Assembly: GCF_018687575.1 (NCBI RefSeq)
Contig: NZ_CP061297.1
Location: forward strand, 1,184,821-1,248,820
From: Polynucleobacter asymbioticus
GTDB taxonomy: Bacteria > Pseudomonadota > Gammaproteobacteria > Burkholderiales > Burkholderiaceae
Length of the DNA stretch: 64,000 nt
Direction of reading: 5' to 3'
Both the position numbers and the translations under genes were made by a program. Positions within the stretch are counted from its first letter, which is position 1. Each line of letters opens with the position of its first letter. Positions 30,114 through 40,348 of the stretch are shown here, one piece after another. The notes below the pieces were generated by a model. That model saw only the letters and a program-made list of their open reading frames with translations. It had not been told where the DNA came from and searched no databases.

Positions 30114-30641
30114 TTACTTGAGACTGTTCAAGGCCTTGATGACATCATCAGTAACATCAACCTTTGGATTGGCATAGGCTGGATCCTGAATAATGACATC
30201 AATTTTTCTTTGGTCAGCGATTTGCTTAAGGGCTTGATTGGCTTTTTCAGCAATCTTGGCTCGCTCTTCGAAGTTACGCTGATTGAGATCTTCTGTGTAC
30301 TCACGTTGCTTGCGTTGCAATTCACGATCTTGATCTGCTAACTCACGTTGACGACGCAAACGCTCTGCCTCGGACATCACCGCCGAGTCACGATCTAACT
30401 TTTCAGCTGCAGCCTTAATTTTTTCAGCGCTACTACGAATTTCATTCTGACGCTTCATAAATTCATTTTGCAACTTAGTCTGGCTTGCCTTAGCCATATT
30501 CGATTCGTTGAATACTTTTTCAACGTTTACAGCTGCAACTCGTGTTCCAGCATCTTGAGCAAATGCCTGCGGTAAAGCAATTATTGATAACACGGCTATT
30601 AAACCGCATTGAATCCATGTAGAAGATTGATGAAGCTTCAT
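30114..30641 (-). CDS. OmpH/Skp family periplasmic chaperone
   Basis: About 175 residues from the ATG at 30641; the ORF extends 6 codons further (MFKESF), but the internal Met starts a standard signal peptide ([20 protein letters not shown]) with cleavage after QAFA. The mature part is a charged coiled coil (residues about 60-140, rich in Lys, Arg, Glu and Gln), as in the tentacles of Skp. It chaperones outer membrane proteins toward BamA, encoded directly upstream with an 18-base gap. Confidence 0.93.
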   Translation of the reverse strand: MKLHQSSTWIQCGLIAVLSIIALPQAFAQDAGTRVAAVNVEKVFNESNMAKASQTKLQNEFMKRQNEIRSSAEKIKAAAEKLDRDSAVMSEAERLRRQRELADQDRELQRKQREYTEDLNQRNFEERAKIAEKANQALKQIADQRKIDVIIQDPAYANPKVDVTDDVIKALNSLK

Positions 30642-30659
30642 AAAACTTTCCTTAAACAA

Positions 30660-33008
30660 TTAAAACGCTGTACCCACTTGGAACTGCAAACGCTGAATGT
30701 TATCCGTTGGTAACGATTTGATCGGAATACCATAGCTGAACTTGAGTGGACCCAGTGGTGATATCCATGATAATCCTAAGCCATAAGAATATCGTAAGAC
30801 GAGATTGATATTTTCGTTATAAACGTTACCACCATCCACGAAACTAAATACGCGCAAGGTTTTATCAACTCCAGATCCAGGAACCGGGACGGTGTACTCA
30901 ACATTACTGACGATTTTAGACTGACCACCGGAAGGCTGATTCAGGCCGGTAAAGGTATTTCGGTAGGTGGGTCCAAGCGACCCTGGAGCATAGCCTCGAA
31001 CTGACCCAATACCACCCACATAGTAGTTTTTAGTGATTGGGAATGGGTACTTGCCGTAGGCCTCACCATAACCAACTTCACCATTAAAGGACAGAATATT
31101 GCCCTTTGAGAAGGAGTGATATTTTTGATACTGGCCAAAGAGGCGGTAGAACATCATGTTTCCGACAGGAGTTCCCACTTCAGCATTCAGTTGCTGCAAA
31201 GATCCTGTAGACGGAATCAGCGCACTATCACGTCCGTCACGGGACCAACCTATAGTAACTGGCACGTTATATGTAGTCAGCGTATTAGGGTAACCGGGTG
31301 CAGGCACGCCATAGTCTTGCATGTAAGTCAAATAAGGTTGCGGAGTATTTGAGCTTGAAGAGATTCTGAACGCCTCAATACCGGTTCCAAAGAAAACTCG
31401 ATCAACCTCAGTATAGGGAACACCGAATTTGATATTGCTACCAACAGACTTAATTTGATAATTAGGATCGCCGGTGTAATACAGTGGCTTGGATGAGCGG
31501 TAGTACAAATCAGTGAAACGACTAATACCATCTTCAGTGAAGTAAGGATCGTAATTTGACAATGCCAAGCTTTGATTGATCTTGCCGAGAGAGAAATTCA
31601 AACCCACCGCAGTACCCGTTCCAAAGGCGTTCTCTTGGTTAATACCAGCAGAGAGAATTAATTTTTCAGTTGAGGAGAAACCTGCGCCAATCGTAATGGC
31701 ACCTGTTGGCTTTTCTGTCACCTTCACGTTTACGTCAACTTGATCTGGAGATCCAGGAACATCTTGCGTAGATACATCAGTCTCCGTGAAATAGCCTAAC
31801 CTACCTAAACGTTTCTTAGATAGCTCAATTTTTTCAGTGTCGAACCAAGAGCTTTCAAATTGACGCATCTCACGACGAATTACCATGTCGCGAGTCTTGG
31901 CATTTCCCGTAACGTTTACCTGACGGACATAAACACGACGACCTGGGTCTACTACGAGCGTCAAATCAACTTCACTCAGTTCGCGACGAATATCCGGTTG
32001 CGGGTTAATGGTTGCAAACGCATAACCATACGAACCTAAAATTTCTGCAATCGCCTTGGTGCTCTCGGTCAACTTAGCTGAGGAGAAAGTATCTCCCGGC
32101 TTGAGGCTAACTAGCTGAATTAACTCAGCCTCTTTACCCAATAATTCACCAGCCAAGCGGACATCTTTAACCTTGAACTTATTACCTTCACGAATACTAA
32201 CGGTGAGGTAGATACCTTTTTTGTCCGGAGTAATGGAAACCTGAGTGGATTCAATCACGAATTCAAGATAACCCCGATTCAGGTAGTAAGAGCGGATGTT
32301 CTCTAAGTCGGCCGTGAGCTTTTGCTTGGAGTACAAATTGTCTTTGCTGTACCAAGAAAGCCAGCCACCAGTTTTTAACTGCATCTGGCTTTTCAGCGTG
32401 CTCTCGCTAAACACATTGTTACCGATGAAATTAATCTCTTGGATCTTGGCCACAGGGCCTTCATCGATATTGAAATAAATCGCTACTTGATTGCGCTCCA
32501 CCGGAGTGACGGTTGCAACTACCTGAGCCGCATACATACCCTTGCCGACATATTGACGCTTGAGCTCTTGCTCAGCTTTATCAATCAACGCTTTGTCATA
32601 GAAACGCGCTTCAGCCACACCAACTGCTTTTAAGGATTTACGCACCACTTCCTGGTCAAACTCTTTCATCCCAGTAAATTCAATGCGAGAAATTGTGGGA
32701 CGCTCTTCAACAATAACAATCAGCACGTTACCCTGGGCTTGAATTTGTACATCCCGGAAAAAGCCAGTGCTGTACAAAGCCTTGATGGACTCAGCACTCT
32801 TCTCTTCTGTAAAGGTATCACCTACCTGAACTGGCAGATAACTAAAGACTGTACCCGGCTCAACTCGCTGCAGACCTTCGATTCGAATGTCTTTGATAAC
32901 AAATGGATCAGCTGCTTGCGCATTAAGGCAGAAACCTGCCGCAAGAATGAAAGCGACTTGAGCAACAAATCGAGTGATGGAGCGAAAAGAAGGGGTCAAA
33001 AAATTCAA
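30660..33008 (-). CDS. bamA: Outer membrane protein assembly factor BamA
   Basis: 782 residues. The signal peptide ends at LNAQAA, five POTRA domains follow (the first starts at FVIKDIRIEGLQRVEPGTV), and the beta barrel occupies about residues 440-782. VRGYAPGSLGP is the conserved VRGF/Y loop that plugs the barrel, and the sequence ends in phenylalanine (QVGTAF) as outer membrane proteins do. BamA inserts beta-barrel proteins into the outer membrane. Its start overlaps the rseP stop by 4 bases. Confidence 0.98.
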   Translation of the reverse strand: MNFLTPSFRSITRFVAQVAFILAAGFCLNAQAADPFVIKDIRIEGLQRVEPGTVFSYLPVQVGDTFTEEKSAESIKALYSTGFFRDVQIQAQGNVLIVIVEERPTISRIEFTGMKEFDQEVVRKSLKAVGVAEARFYDKALIDKAEQELKRQYVGKGMYAAQVVATVTPVERNQVAIYFNIDEGPVAKIQEINFIGNNVFSESTLKSQMQLKTGGWLSWYSKDNLYSKQKLTADLENIRSYYLNRGYLEFVIESTQVSITPDKKGIYLTVSIREGNKFKVKDVRLAGELLGKEAELIQLVSLKPGDTFSSAKLTESTKAIAEILGSYGYAFATINPQPDIRRELSEVDLTLVVDPGRRVYVRQVNVTGNAKTRDMVIRREMRQFESSWFDTEKIELSKKRLGRLGYFTETDVSTQDVPGSPDQVDVNVKVTEKPTGAITIGAGFSSTEKLILSAGINQENAFGTGTAVGLNFSLGKINQSLALSNYDPYFTEDGISRFTDLYYRSSKPLYYTGDPNYQIKSVGSNIKFGVPYTEVDRVFFGTGIEAFRISSSSNTPQPYLTYMQDYGVPAPGYPNTLTTYNVPVTIGWSRDGRDSALIPSTGSLQQLNAEVGTPVGNMMFYRLFGQYQKYHSFSKGNILSFNGEVGYGEAYGKYPFPITKNYYVGGIGSVRGYAPGSLGPTYRNTFTGLNQPSGGQSKIVSNVEYTVPVPGSGVDKTLRVFSFVDGGNVYNENINLVLRYSYGLGLSWISPLGPLKFSYGIPIKSLPTDNIQRLQFQVGTAF

Positions 33009-34141
33009 GGTGAAAGATAGCGTTGCAAATCATTAAACAAGGCCAGTAAGGAAATACCTATCAGCAGCAAAAAACCCACTTTTTGGAGCTTTTCCTGAAG
33101 GGATAATGAAATTCGCTTACCAGCAACTAACTCCCATGCATCATACAGGAGCTGACCCCCATCTAGCATTGGTAAAGGCACTAAATTCAAGAGCCCAATA
33201 CTGATGCTCATGAGGGCTAAGAAGGCCACAAATGGCTGCCAGCCTACTTGGGCAGACTTCCCTGCCATATCCGCAATGCTCAGTGGCCCACCCAGCTGTT
33301 TTAGGGTCGTTTTGCCAGTGAATAAACCCAGCATTAGCCTCATGGAGACCTTGCTGATTAAGTAGACTCGCTGACTAGCAAAAGCTAGGGCATCAATAGG
33401 GCCTAATTTAAGCTCTGTCCACTCTGAGGGCAGACTCATTTGGGGAAGCAGGCCAAGAGCCTGAAATGGGTCGGATTCTGGTGCGACTGGGGGTAAATCA
33501 CTCTGTCTAAAAGACTTCAGATGGCGAGCGCCAGTGGCATCTTGCATCTCCAACGCAAAGCCCTGCTCCGCGGTAAGTGCATCCAATAAAAGCCAACGTA
33601 AGGCATTCCAACTAGGAACAGCCTCAAACTCTTCCAGAATCGGGGTACCGCTATTGTCAGATGAGAGGGATTGCCATCCAATTACCTGGTCACCTGCTGC
33701 AACCCCCAGTTTTGCAGCAATGGATTGCTCCGGTGGAGCTTGGAGCCGAGCAGGCAATTGAGGTACGCCCGATACATAAATTACAGAGAACAAAATGACT
33801 GCCAGTAGGAAGTTGGCGAAGGGCCCTGCTGCTACGATCAAAGAGCGTTGCCAAAGCGGCTTTACATCAAAAGATTCAGAACGCTCTTTTTCTGAAATGG
33901 TTTGCTGACCATCGCGACCATCGAGCAGTTTGACGTAACCACCCAGAGGAATAGAGGCGAGGACCCACTCAGTACCATTTTGAGCACGAAAAGTAACAAT
34001 GGGTTTACCAAAACCCAAAGCAAAGCGCAGTACCTTAACCCCACATAAACGCGCTGCCAAAAAATGGCCATACTCATGAAAGCTCACCAATACACCCAAT
34101 GTTGCTAGGAAGGCAGCAAGAGTAATTAAGGCCTGCATCAA
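33005..34141 (-). CDS. rseP: Site-2 intramembrane metalloprotease RseP
   Basis: 378 residues, clearly shorter than the ~450-residue E. coli protein. The zinc site is HEYGH (22-26) in the first membrane segment, and NLVPLPMLDGG (319-329) supplies the third ligand. The region between them fits one PDZ-like domain (AAKLGVAAGDQVIGWQ) rather than two. RseP cleaves anti-sigma factors inside the membrane after envelope stress and clears signal peptides. It lies between dxr and bamA, its usual place. Confidence 0.96.
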   Translation of the reverse strand: MMQALITLAAFLATLGVLVSFHEYGHFLAARLCGVKVLRFALGFGKPIVTFRAQNGTEWVLASIPLGGYVKLLDGRDGQQTISEKERSESFDVKPLWQRSLIVAAGPFANFLLAVILFSVIYVSGVPQLPARLQAPPEQSIAAKLGVAAGDQVIGWQSLSSDNSGTPILEEFEAVPSWNALRWLLLDALTAEQGFALEMQDATGARHLKSFRQSDLPPVAPESDPFQALGLLPQMSLPSEWTELKLGPIDALAFASQRVYLISKVSMRLMLGLFTGKTTLKQLGGPLSIADMAGKSAQVGWQPFVAFLALMSISIGLLNLVPLPMLDGGQLLYDAWELVAGKRISLSLQEKLQKVGFLLLIGISLLALFNDLQRYLSP

Positions 34142-34150
34142 TCTACCAAT

Positions 34151-35341
34151 TTATTTCTGAAGAGCGCGAATGAACTGATTCGCGGACTGGCGGGCAAGCG
34201 CATCAGCCTCAAGAATGGCCTCCAAAGAATCTGCTGCAACCGGAGGTAAGGTATTCAAACAGTGCTCGACAACATCCGCAATCTTTAAGTAAGGCAAGCC
34301 ATCATACAGGAAGGCTGCAACAGCAACCTCATTGGCAGCATTCAATATAGCGGGAGCAGTAGCGCCCGCCTTTGCGGCAGCAAAGGCTAAACTCAAACAA
34401 GGAAATTGAGCGAAATTGGGCTCCGTAAAGCTAAGGCCAGATAGCTGCGTTAGGTTTAAGGGGGTGACACCAGCATCAATACGCTCAGGCCAAGCTAACC
34501 CATAAGCAATTGGAGTGCGCATATCGGGCTGGCCCATTTGCGCCAGCACGGAGCCATCGCGATAACGCACCATCGAGTGCACTACGCTCTGCGGATGAAT
34601 TAGCACCTTAATTTTTTCTAGAGGCAAACCAAACAACCAAAAGGCTTCGATCACTTCCAGACCCTTGTTCATCATCGTCGCCGAATCAACTGAAATCTTT
34701 CTACCCATCACCCAGTTAGGATGCGCACAAGCTTGCTCAGGGGTAATGCCGACTAAATCTGCAAGTGTTTTATCTCTGAATGGCCCACCAGAAGCAGTTA
34801 ACCACAACTCTTCAACACCCAAATGCTCGGATGGATTTTTAGTAAAGCGATCTGGCAGACATTGGAAGATTGCGTTGTGTTCGCTATCAATCGGGAGTAG
34901 CTCACCACCACCTGCTTTCATGGCCTGCATGAATAAATTACCTGACATCACCAGCGCTTCTTTGTTGGCTAGTAATACTCTCTTGCCAGCTTGTGCTGCG
35001 GCTAAAGCAGGCACTAGGCCGGCCGCCCCCACAATCGCTGCCATGACAGTCTCACATCCAGATTCGGTTACGGCCTCAACCAATGCCTTTGGTCCGAAGA
35101 GAACTTGAGTAGCAATCTTTTTGTCTTGCAAAATTCGACTTAGTTGAGCGGCACCATCGGCATCAGCGACCACCGCAATAGCCGGATTAAATTCAATACA
35201 TTGCTCAGCCAAACGTTCAACCTGTTTTGCGGCGGTTAAAGCCACCACTTTGAAGCGATCAGGATGGGCGCGGATCACATCTAAGGTGTTAACACCAATC
35301 GACCCCGTAGACCCCAGGATGGCAACGTGTTTCAAAGACAT
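34151..35341 (-). CDS. dxr: 1-deoxy-D-xylulose-5-phosphate reductoisomerase
   Basis: 396 residues. The NADPH-binding Rossmann start LKHVAILGSTGSIGVNTLDVI, the metal-binding LLPIDSEHNAIFQCL and the flexible-loop region WMGRKISVDSATMMNKGLEVIEA are all present. DXR makes 2-C-methyl-D-erythritol 4-phosphate, the committed step of the non-mevalonate isoprenoid pathway, feeding undecaprenyl phosphate made by UppS in the same cluster. It abuts cdsA with a one-base overlap. Confidence 0.98.
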   Translation of the reverse strand: MSLKHVAILGSTGSIGVNTLDVIRAHPDRFKVVALTAAKQVERLAEQCIEFNPAIAVVADADGAAQLSRILQDKKIATQVLFGPKALVEAVTESGCETVMAAIVGAAGLVPALAAAQAGKRVLLANKEALVMSGNLFMQAMKAGGGELLPIDSEHNAIFQCLPDRFTKNPSEHLGVEELWLTASGGPFRDKTLADLVGITPEQACAHPNWVMGRKISVDSATMMNKGLEVIEAFWLFGLPLEKIKVLIHPQSVVHSMVRYRDGSVLAQMGQPDMRTPIAYGLAWPERIDAGVTPLNLTQLSGLSFTEPNFAQFPCLSLAFAAAKAGATAPAILNAANEVAVAAFLYDGLPYLKIADVVEHCLNTLPPVAADSLEAILEADALARQSANQFIRALQK

Positions 35342-36168
35342 TAAATGAATCCAGCCAACAAAGCGGCAATGGGCATAGTTGGTATCAGCGCATCAACACG
35401 ATCAAGCACACCCCCATGACCAGGCAATAGATGACTACTATCCTTCACTCCAGCTAGGCGCTTGAGCTGAGACTCAAACAAATCTCCGAAGACGCTGAAC
35501 GCTACCAATACGGTGACCATTACCAACATGGGTACCCAACCAAATTGGATAGCCCAAGCACCAAACAAAGTATCGCCTAGCGGTAAATAGGTGACGCATA
35601 AGAATGCGTAGACATAACAAAGAAATAGACCGCCCACAGCGCCCTCGATCGACTTGCCTGGGCTAATCTGAGCTGCTAGCTTGTGCTTACCAAATGCTTT
35701 ACCAACAAAATAGGCACCTATGTCAGCAACCCAAACTAAAGCCATACTGCTGAGTAAGAAGACTAGACCGAGCTCACGCAAGAAGACCAGGGCGAACCAA
35801 GTCGCTGGAAGAATGATCAGGCCCAGAATGCTGTAGAAAGATTTGAACTTTTCAAGAGAGAGGTTCATGCCTTTTGCCAAAATGAATGGCGCTATAAAAA
35901 ACCAAAATAGAACTGCCATCATCAACAAAGAGAACTGCCATGTGATTGCCTGCATACCTAGCAACAACAGAATAATAGCCAGGCAAAAAACAGCATAAAG
36001 CCAGGCGGCCTTCTTGGCTCCTGGTGCAATCATGCGACTCCACTCCCATGCGGCAGCCACTAGCGCCACTAGAAAAAATCCACCCAAGTAGATCGGAGGC
36101 AATAAGAACAAGATAGGCAATAGCACTGCCATCAAGATAGTGGCAGTGATGATTCGGGTTTTAAGCAT
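35341..36168 (-). CDS. cdsA: Phosphatidate cytidylyltransferase
   Basis: 275 residues with about eight membrane segments. The C-terminal signature DSSHLLPGHGGVLDRVDAL and the preceding ADIGAYFVGKAFGKHKLAAQISPGKSIEG define the family. CdsA makes CDP-diacylglycerol, the precursor of phosphatidylglycerol and phosphatidylethanolamine. It sits between uppS and dxr, the conserved order in proteobacteria, with 20 bases to uppS. Confidence 0.97.
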   Translation of the reverse strand: MLKTRIITATILMAVLLPILFLLPPIYLGGFFLVALVAAAWEWSRMIAPGAKKAAWLYAVFCLAIILLLLGMQAITWQFSLLMMAVLFWFFIAPFILAKGMNLSLEKFKSFYSILGLIILPATWFALVFLRELGLVFLLSSMALVWVADIGAYFVGKAFGKHKLAAQISPGKSIEGAVGGLFLCYVYAFLCVTYLPLGDTLFGAWAIQFGWVPMLVMVTVLVAFSVFGDLFESQLKRLAGVKDSSHLLPGHGGVLDRVDALIPTMPIAALLAGFI

Positions 36169-36188
36169 ATGGAAGTATGTGAGGTAAT

Positions 36189-36962
36189 TTAGACTGCGTC
36201 GCTCAATGGCTCGGAAGCCAACTGAGCACTTGTGCGTCCAAAGCGACGCTCGCGCTGACTAAACCAATCGAAAGCTTTATGTAATTCAGCTTCATCAAAA
36301 TCAGGCCAAAGGGTATCCGTGAAATACAACTCGGTATAGGCTAACTGCCACAATAAGAAGTTGCTCACCCTTTGCTCACCACCGGTACGAATAAATAAAT
36401 CGGGCTCTGGTGCATAAGCCATTGATAGATGGGTCTGCAATAATTCTTCGGAGACTTGCTCGGGCTTCAAGCCGGGGTTGGCAACTAAACATTGACGCAT
36501 CGCCTGCAAAATATCCCAGCGTCCACCATAGTTGGCGGCAATGGTAAAGGTCAGCCCCTTACAACCTGCTGTCTTTTCTTCGGAAAATTGCACCATCTCT
36601 TGAATCGCAGAATCAAAACGACTTAAGTCGCCAACGAGGCGTAAAGAGATGTCGTTTTCAGCAAGACGTGAGACTTCACTTTTTAATGACTTTAAAAACA
36701 ATTTCATTAAAAAGCCCACTTCTTCCGGTGGACGACGCCAATTCTCAGAGCTAAATGCAAAAACGGTGAGGTATTCCACACCAAGGCGGCGGCACTCTTG
36801 AACAATTTTACGGACTGCTCCCAATCCTTCTGAGTGCCCCGCTACGCGCGGCATGAAACGCTTACTTGCCCAACGCCCGTTGCCATCCATGATGATGGCA
36901 ACATGGCGAGGAATAGCACTAATCTCCGGAACAACCAGGGTAGAGCTAGTGTGCTGTGTCAT
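36189..36962 (-). CDS. uppS: Undecaprenyl diphosphate synthase
   Basis: 257 residues of the cis-prenyltransferase family: [16 protein letters not shown] with catalytic D26, [11 protein letters not shown], and the C-terminal [30 protein letters not shown]. It elongates farnesyl diphosphate to C55 undecaprenyl diphosphate for peptidoglycan and LPS carriers. It follows frr by 30 bases. The extra 15-20 residues before HVAIIMDG are common in betaproteobacteria. Confidence 0.97.
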   Translation of the reverse strand: MTQHTSSTLVVPEISAIPRHVAIIMDGNGRWASKRFMPRVAGHSEGLGAVRKIVQECRRLGVEYLTVFAFSSENWRRPPEEVGFLMKLFLKSLKSEVSRLAENDISLRLVGDLSRFDSAIQEMVQFSEEKTAGCKGLTFTIAANYGGRWDILQAMRQCLVANPGLKPEQVSEELLQTHLSMAYAPEPDLFIRTGGEQRVSNFLLWQLAYTELYFTDTLWPDFDEAELHKAFDWFSQRERRFGRTSAQLASEPLSDAV

Positions 36963-36992
36963 GAAGCGAATAATGGAAAGTGAATCTGACGA

Positions 36993-37553
36993 TTAAACCG
37001 TCATGATCTCTTTTTCTTTTTCAGCGACGAGCTTGTCGATCTCAACAACTGTACGATCTGTCATCTTCTGAATATCGTCAGTAGCACGACGCTCGTCATC
37101 CTCAGAAATTTCTTTATCCTTAGTTAAGCGCTTGAGGTGTTCATTGGCATCGCGACGCAAATTACGCACAGCGATTTTGGCATCTTCACCTTCGTTCTTC
37201 ACTACTTTAGTTAAATCACGACGGCGCTCTTCTGTCAAAGCAGGCATTGGCACACGAATTACCGTGCCCTGTGAAGCCGGATTAAGTCCTAAGTCAGAAT
37301 CACGAATCGCCTTCTCAATAGCACCAACCATCGTTTTTTCAAATGGCTGAACATTAATGGTTCTAGCGTCAGCCAAACCCAAGCTAGCCACTTGGCTGAG
37401 CGGCGTTGGATTACCGTAGTAATCCACCTGAATGTGCTCCAGAATTCCTGGGTTTGCACGGCCAGAACGAATCTTCGCCAAATTGGATTTCAAAGCCTCA
37501 AGAGACTTCTGCATCTTTTGATCGGTAGTGGTTTTAATTTCTGCTGCGGACAT
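36993..37553 (-). CDS. frr: Ribosome recycling factor
   Basis: 186 residues from the ATG at 37553, chosen because AGGAGG sits 4 bases upstream; a TTG immediately before it would add one residue. Typical RRF blocks are [40 protein letters not shown] and [28 protein letters not shown] with EF-G splits post-termination ribosomes. It lies 11 bases after pyrH. Confidence 0.98.
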   Translation of the reverse strand: MSAAEIKTTTDQKMQKSLEALKSNLAKIRSGRANPGILEHIQVDYYGNPTPLSQVASLGLADARTINVQPFEKTMVGAIEKAIRDSDLGLNPASQGTVIRVPMPALTEERRRDLTKVVKNEGEDAKIAVRNLRRDANEHLKRLTKDKEISEDDERRATDDIQKMTDRTVVEIDKLVAEKEKEIMTV

Positions 37554-37564
37554 CAAGCCTCCTA

Positions 37565-38275
37565 TTAAACGTGTACTAAAGTACCTTCAGATTCACCCTG
37601 AACCACACGCATCAATGCGCCTGGCTTGAGAATTGAAAATACTTTGATTGGTAATTTACGATCACGACACAAAGCAAATGCAGTTGCGTCCATCACTTGC
37701 AAGTTTTTGATGATGGCCTCATCAAAAGTAATTGTTTTATAAAGAGTGGCCGTTGGGTCTTTCATTGGATCAGCACTATAGATACCGTCAACCTTGGTAG
37801 CCTTTAGAACGATCTCTGCAGCCATCTCGGCGCCGCGTAAGGCAGCAGCGGTATCAGTTGTAAAGAATGGGTTACCCGTACCCGCAGCAAAGATCACTAC
37901 TTTGCCTTCACTTAATGCACGGATCGCACGCGGACGAATGTATGGCTCAACCACTTGATCCATTCTCAAAGCAGATTGCACGCGAGCTTCAACCCCTTTT
38001 TGGCGCAATGCATCTTGCAGTGCAAGCGAGTTCATCATGGTGGCAAGCATTCCCATGTAGTCAGCCGTTGCACGATCCATACCGGCCGCACCACCTGCTA
38101 CACCGCGGAAAATATTTCCTCCACCGATCACGATAGCCAGCTGAACACCGCTATTCACTACATCGGCAATTTCTTTCACCATGGAATCAATAGTGACTGG
38201 ATTGATGCCAAAAGCATCGTCTCCCATGAGGGCTTCACCAGAGAGTTTTAAGAGAACACGTTTGTAGGCTGGCAT
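37565..38275 (-). CDS. pyrH: UMP kinase
   Basis: 236 residues of the amino acid kinase fold: [49 protein letters not shown] and [20 protein letters not shown]. It phosphorylates UMP, is activated by GTP and inhibited by UTP in the family. First gene of the long envelope transcript, preceded by a likely promoter and a leader with an inverted repeat. Confidence 0.98.
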   Translation of the reverse strand: MPAYKRVLLKLSGEALMGDDAFGINPVTIDSMVKEIADVVNSGVQLAIVIGGGNIFRGVAGGAAGMDRATADYMGMLATMMNSLALQDALRQKGVEARVQSALRMDQVVEPYIRPRAIRALSEGKVVIFAAGTGNPFFTTDTAAALRGAEMAAEIVLKATKVDGIYSADPMKDPTATLYKTITFDEAIIKNLQVMDATAFALCRDRKLPIKVFSILKPGALMRVVQGESEGTLVHV

Positions 38276-38295
38276 CGTTTTATTTTCCGTAATTT

Positions 38296-38318
38296 GCTAA
38301 GCAATTTACTCGCTTAGC
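38296..38318 (-). promoter_or_regulatory. Perfect inverted repeat in the pyrH leader
   Basis: GCTAAGC (38296-38302) and GCTTAGC (38312-38318) form 7-base arms around a 9-base AT-rich spacer, about 20 bases upstream of the pyrH start and downstream of the proposed -10 element. It would form a hairpin in the leader RNA or a dyad for a DNA-binding protein. A pyrimidine-linked role is only a guess from the neighbouring gene. Confidence 0.45.
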
Positions 38319-38355
38319 TTATTGATCTTTAAGTACTTTTTAATAGCTTGCCCAA

Positions 38356-38385
38356 ATTATAAAGGGCTTGGCACGGATCAAACAA
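38356..38385 (-). promoter_or_regulatory. pyrH: Likely pyrH promoter
   Basis: On the minus strand a consensus TATAAT occupies 38361-38356, preceded 18 bases upstream by TTGTTT (38385-38380) as a weak -35 box. It lies about 80 bases upstream of the pyrH start. The -35 element overlaps the T run of the tsf terminator, so the end of one transcript touches the promoter of the next. Confidence 0.55.
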
Positions 38386-38419
38386 AAGGGCATAGAAACC
38401 GAGGTTTCCATGCCCTTTT
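38384..38419 (-). terminator. Rho-independent terminator after tsf
   Basis: Strong hairpin: AAAAGGGCAT (38384-38393) against ATGCCCTTTT (38410-38419), one A/C mismatch, then GAAAC against GTTTC with a four-base loop. Read on the minus strand it ends in TTTTGTTT, as expected for termination of the rpsB-tsf transcript 46 bases after the tsf stop. Confidence 0.9.
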
Positions 38420-38464
38420 GGGTATTACAGCCTTACTGGGCAAGCCCAGCAGTTTTGGAGCTAA

Positions 38465-39343
38465 TTAAGCACCTTTAGCAGCGGCAACCTGAGCAGCAAC
38501 TTCTGCTGCAAAGTCGTCTTGACGCTTCTCAATGCCCTCGCCCACAACAAACATGGTGAAACCCTTGATTGTGGTGTTAGCGGCCTTGAGCATTTGCTCA
38601 ACTGATTGCTTATCGTTTTTCACGAAAGTTTGGTTCAACAAAGAAACCTCTTTGAGGTACTTCTGAATAGAACCTTCAACCATCTTCTCAACGATTTCTG
38701 GTGGTTTGCCAGATTCAGCAGCTTTTTGAACAGCAACACTACGCTCAACAGCAATTGCTTCAGCAGGAACATCCGCCATCGACAAAGCCACTGGCTTCAT
38801 CGCAGCAATATGCATGGCTACGTCTTTAGCTGCAGTCTCATCGCCTTCGAACTCAACCATGACACCAATACGAGTGCCGTGGAGGTAAGAAACCAACTTG
38901 TTGCTACCAGCAAAACGTTTGAAGCGGCGTGGCATGATGTTCTCGCCGATCTTACCGATCAAGGCGCTACGAACTTCATCAACAGTTTGACCGTTCATTG
39001 GCAATGCAAGTAATGCAGCAACGTCAGCTGGATTCTTTTCAGAAATCAGATTTGCGCAGGCTTGTGTGAATGCTAAGAAATCATCGTTCTTTGAAACGAA
39101 GTCAGTCTCACAGTTCACTTCAAGCAAAGTACCTGTAGTGCCATTGATAGCTGAAGCAACAATACCTTCGGCAGTAACGCGGGATGCCGCTTTACCAGCT
39201 TTGCTACCCAGCTTTACACGCAGAATTTCTTCTGCACGAGCCATATCGCCATCAGCCTCAGTCAATGCTTTTTTGCACTCCATCATCGGAGCATCAGTCT
39301 TGGCGCGTAACTCGCCAACCATTGCAGCGGTAATAGCGGCCAT
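38465..39343 (-). CDS. tsf: Elongation factor Ts
   Basis: 292 residues. The opening [41 protein letters not shown] and the core [13 protein letters not shown], which carries the TDFV motif that contacts EF-Tu, are diagnostic. EF-Ts regenerates EF-Tu-GTP. The gene shares a base with the rpsB stop region and forms the universal rpsB-tsf operon, closed by a strong terminator. Confidence 0.98.
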   Translation of the reverse strand: MAAITAAMVGELRAKTDAPMMECKKALTEADGDMARAEEILRVKLGSKAGKAASRVTAEGIVASAINGTTGTLLEVNCETDFVSKNDDFLAFTQACANLISEKNPADVAALLALPMNGQTVDEVRSALIGKIGENIMPRRFKRFAGSNKLVSYLHGTRIGVMVEFEGDETAAKDVAMHIAAMKPVALSMADVPAEAIAVERSVAVQKAAESGKPPEIVEKMVEGSIQKYLKEVSLLNQTFVKNDKQSVEQMLKAANTTIKGFTMFVVGEGIEKRQDDFAAEVAAQVAAAKGA

Positions 39344-40092
39344 TATTCAGCTTTCCCTTCTTCAACAAACTCTTCTTCGCCTTCTTTAACGGCAGTCAAG
39401 ATTTCTTGAACAGAGTTTGATTTACCTTCGAGGATTGCATCAGCAATACCACGAGCGTAGAGAAGAACAGCTTTGCTGGAGTCATCGTTACCAGGGATGA
39501 TGTAATCAACACCTTCTGGTGAGTGGTTGGTATCCACTACAGCGATAACAGGAATACCAAGCTTGTTAGCTTCTGTAATAGCAATCTTGTGATAGCCAAC
39601 GTCCACTACGAAAATAGCATCAGGAACGCCGTTCAAATCTTGAATACCGCCAAGCGCTTTTTGCAACTTGTCGAGATCGCGATCGTTAGTCAAAGCCTCT
39701 TTCTTGGAAAGCTTTTCCCAATCGCCAGCTTCTTTAGCAACTGCCATATCCTTCAAACGCTTGAGGGAACCTTTAACAGTTTTGAAGTTCGTGAGCGTAC
39801 CGCCCAACCAACGGCTGTCGATGTAAGGCATACCAGCACGAGCAGCTTCTTCAGCAATGATCTCGCGTGATTGACGCTTAGTACCAACGAATAAGATGGT
39901 TCCACGATTAGCAGCAACTTGTTTTGCAAATTTCAGGGCGTCCTGAAACATTGGCAATGTTTTTTCTAAGTTGATGATGTGAATTTTGTTGCGATGGCCG
40001 AAAATATAAGGGGCCATTCTTGGGGACCAGAAACGGGTTTGGTGACCAAAATGGCAACCGGCTTCCAGCATTTGACGCATAGTTACTGACAT
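39343..40092 (-). CDS. rpsB: Small ribosomal subunit protein uS2
   Basis: 249 residues. Standard S2 blocks: [59 protein letters not shown] and [32 protein letters not shown]2 binds late to the 30S subunit and is needed for S1 docking. A good Shine-Dalgarno (GGAGAA) precedes the ATG. In E. coli S2 represses its own operon through the leader. Confidence 0.98.
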   Translation of the reverse strand: MSVTMRQMLEAGCHFGHQTRFWSPRMAPYIFGHRNKIHIINLEKTLPMFQDALKFAKQVAANRGTILFVGTKRQSREIIAEEAARAGMPYIDSRWLGGTLTNFKTVKGSLKRLKDMAVAKEAGDWEKLSKKEALTNDRDLDKLQKALGGIQDLNGVPDAIFVVDVGYHKIAITEANKLGIPVIAVVDTNHSPEGVDYIIPGNDDSSKAVLLYARGIADAILEGKSNSVQEILTAVKEGEEEFVEEGKAE

Positions 40093-40348
40093 AACTTCTC
40101 CTAAGGGTTAGTTTCTAAGATTGAGTCCTAGCTGCGCTAAAAAACGCCACCCTGGAAGGCTCAACCCGCGATTTCAGATCAAAATTGACCTGAGAGCGAA
40201 ATTATAGCTTAAATATCAATGGTCTAGACGCCCCACCCCTAGCCCCTAACTAGAAAACCTGCTCAGAAATGCCATTTAATGATGCATTTGCCTATTATTT
40301 AAGCATTACGAATCTACCAAAAAGCCCCAAGTCGTTGATAATCAAGGC
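40093..40348. promoter_or_regulatory. Divergent rpsB / map intergenic region
   Basis: The 256 bases contain no gene. For rpsB, a consensus TATAAT on the minus strand lies at 40206-40201, leaving a leader of about 105 bases. Within that leader a near-palindrome (CAGGTCAA TT TTGATCTG on the minus strand, near 40178-40195) can fold as an 8-bp stem with one G-U pair. The -35 box is not convincing. No clear promoter for map could be chosen. Confidence 0.5.

Noticed and set aside
38606-39013. 135-residue plus-strand ORF opposite tsf
   Set aside because: Antisense to a universal gene, no independent evidence.
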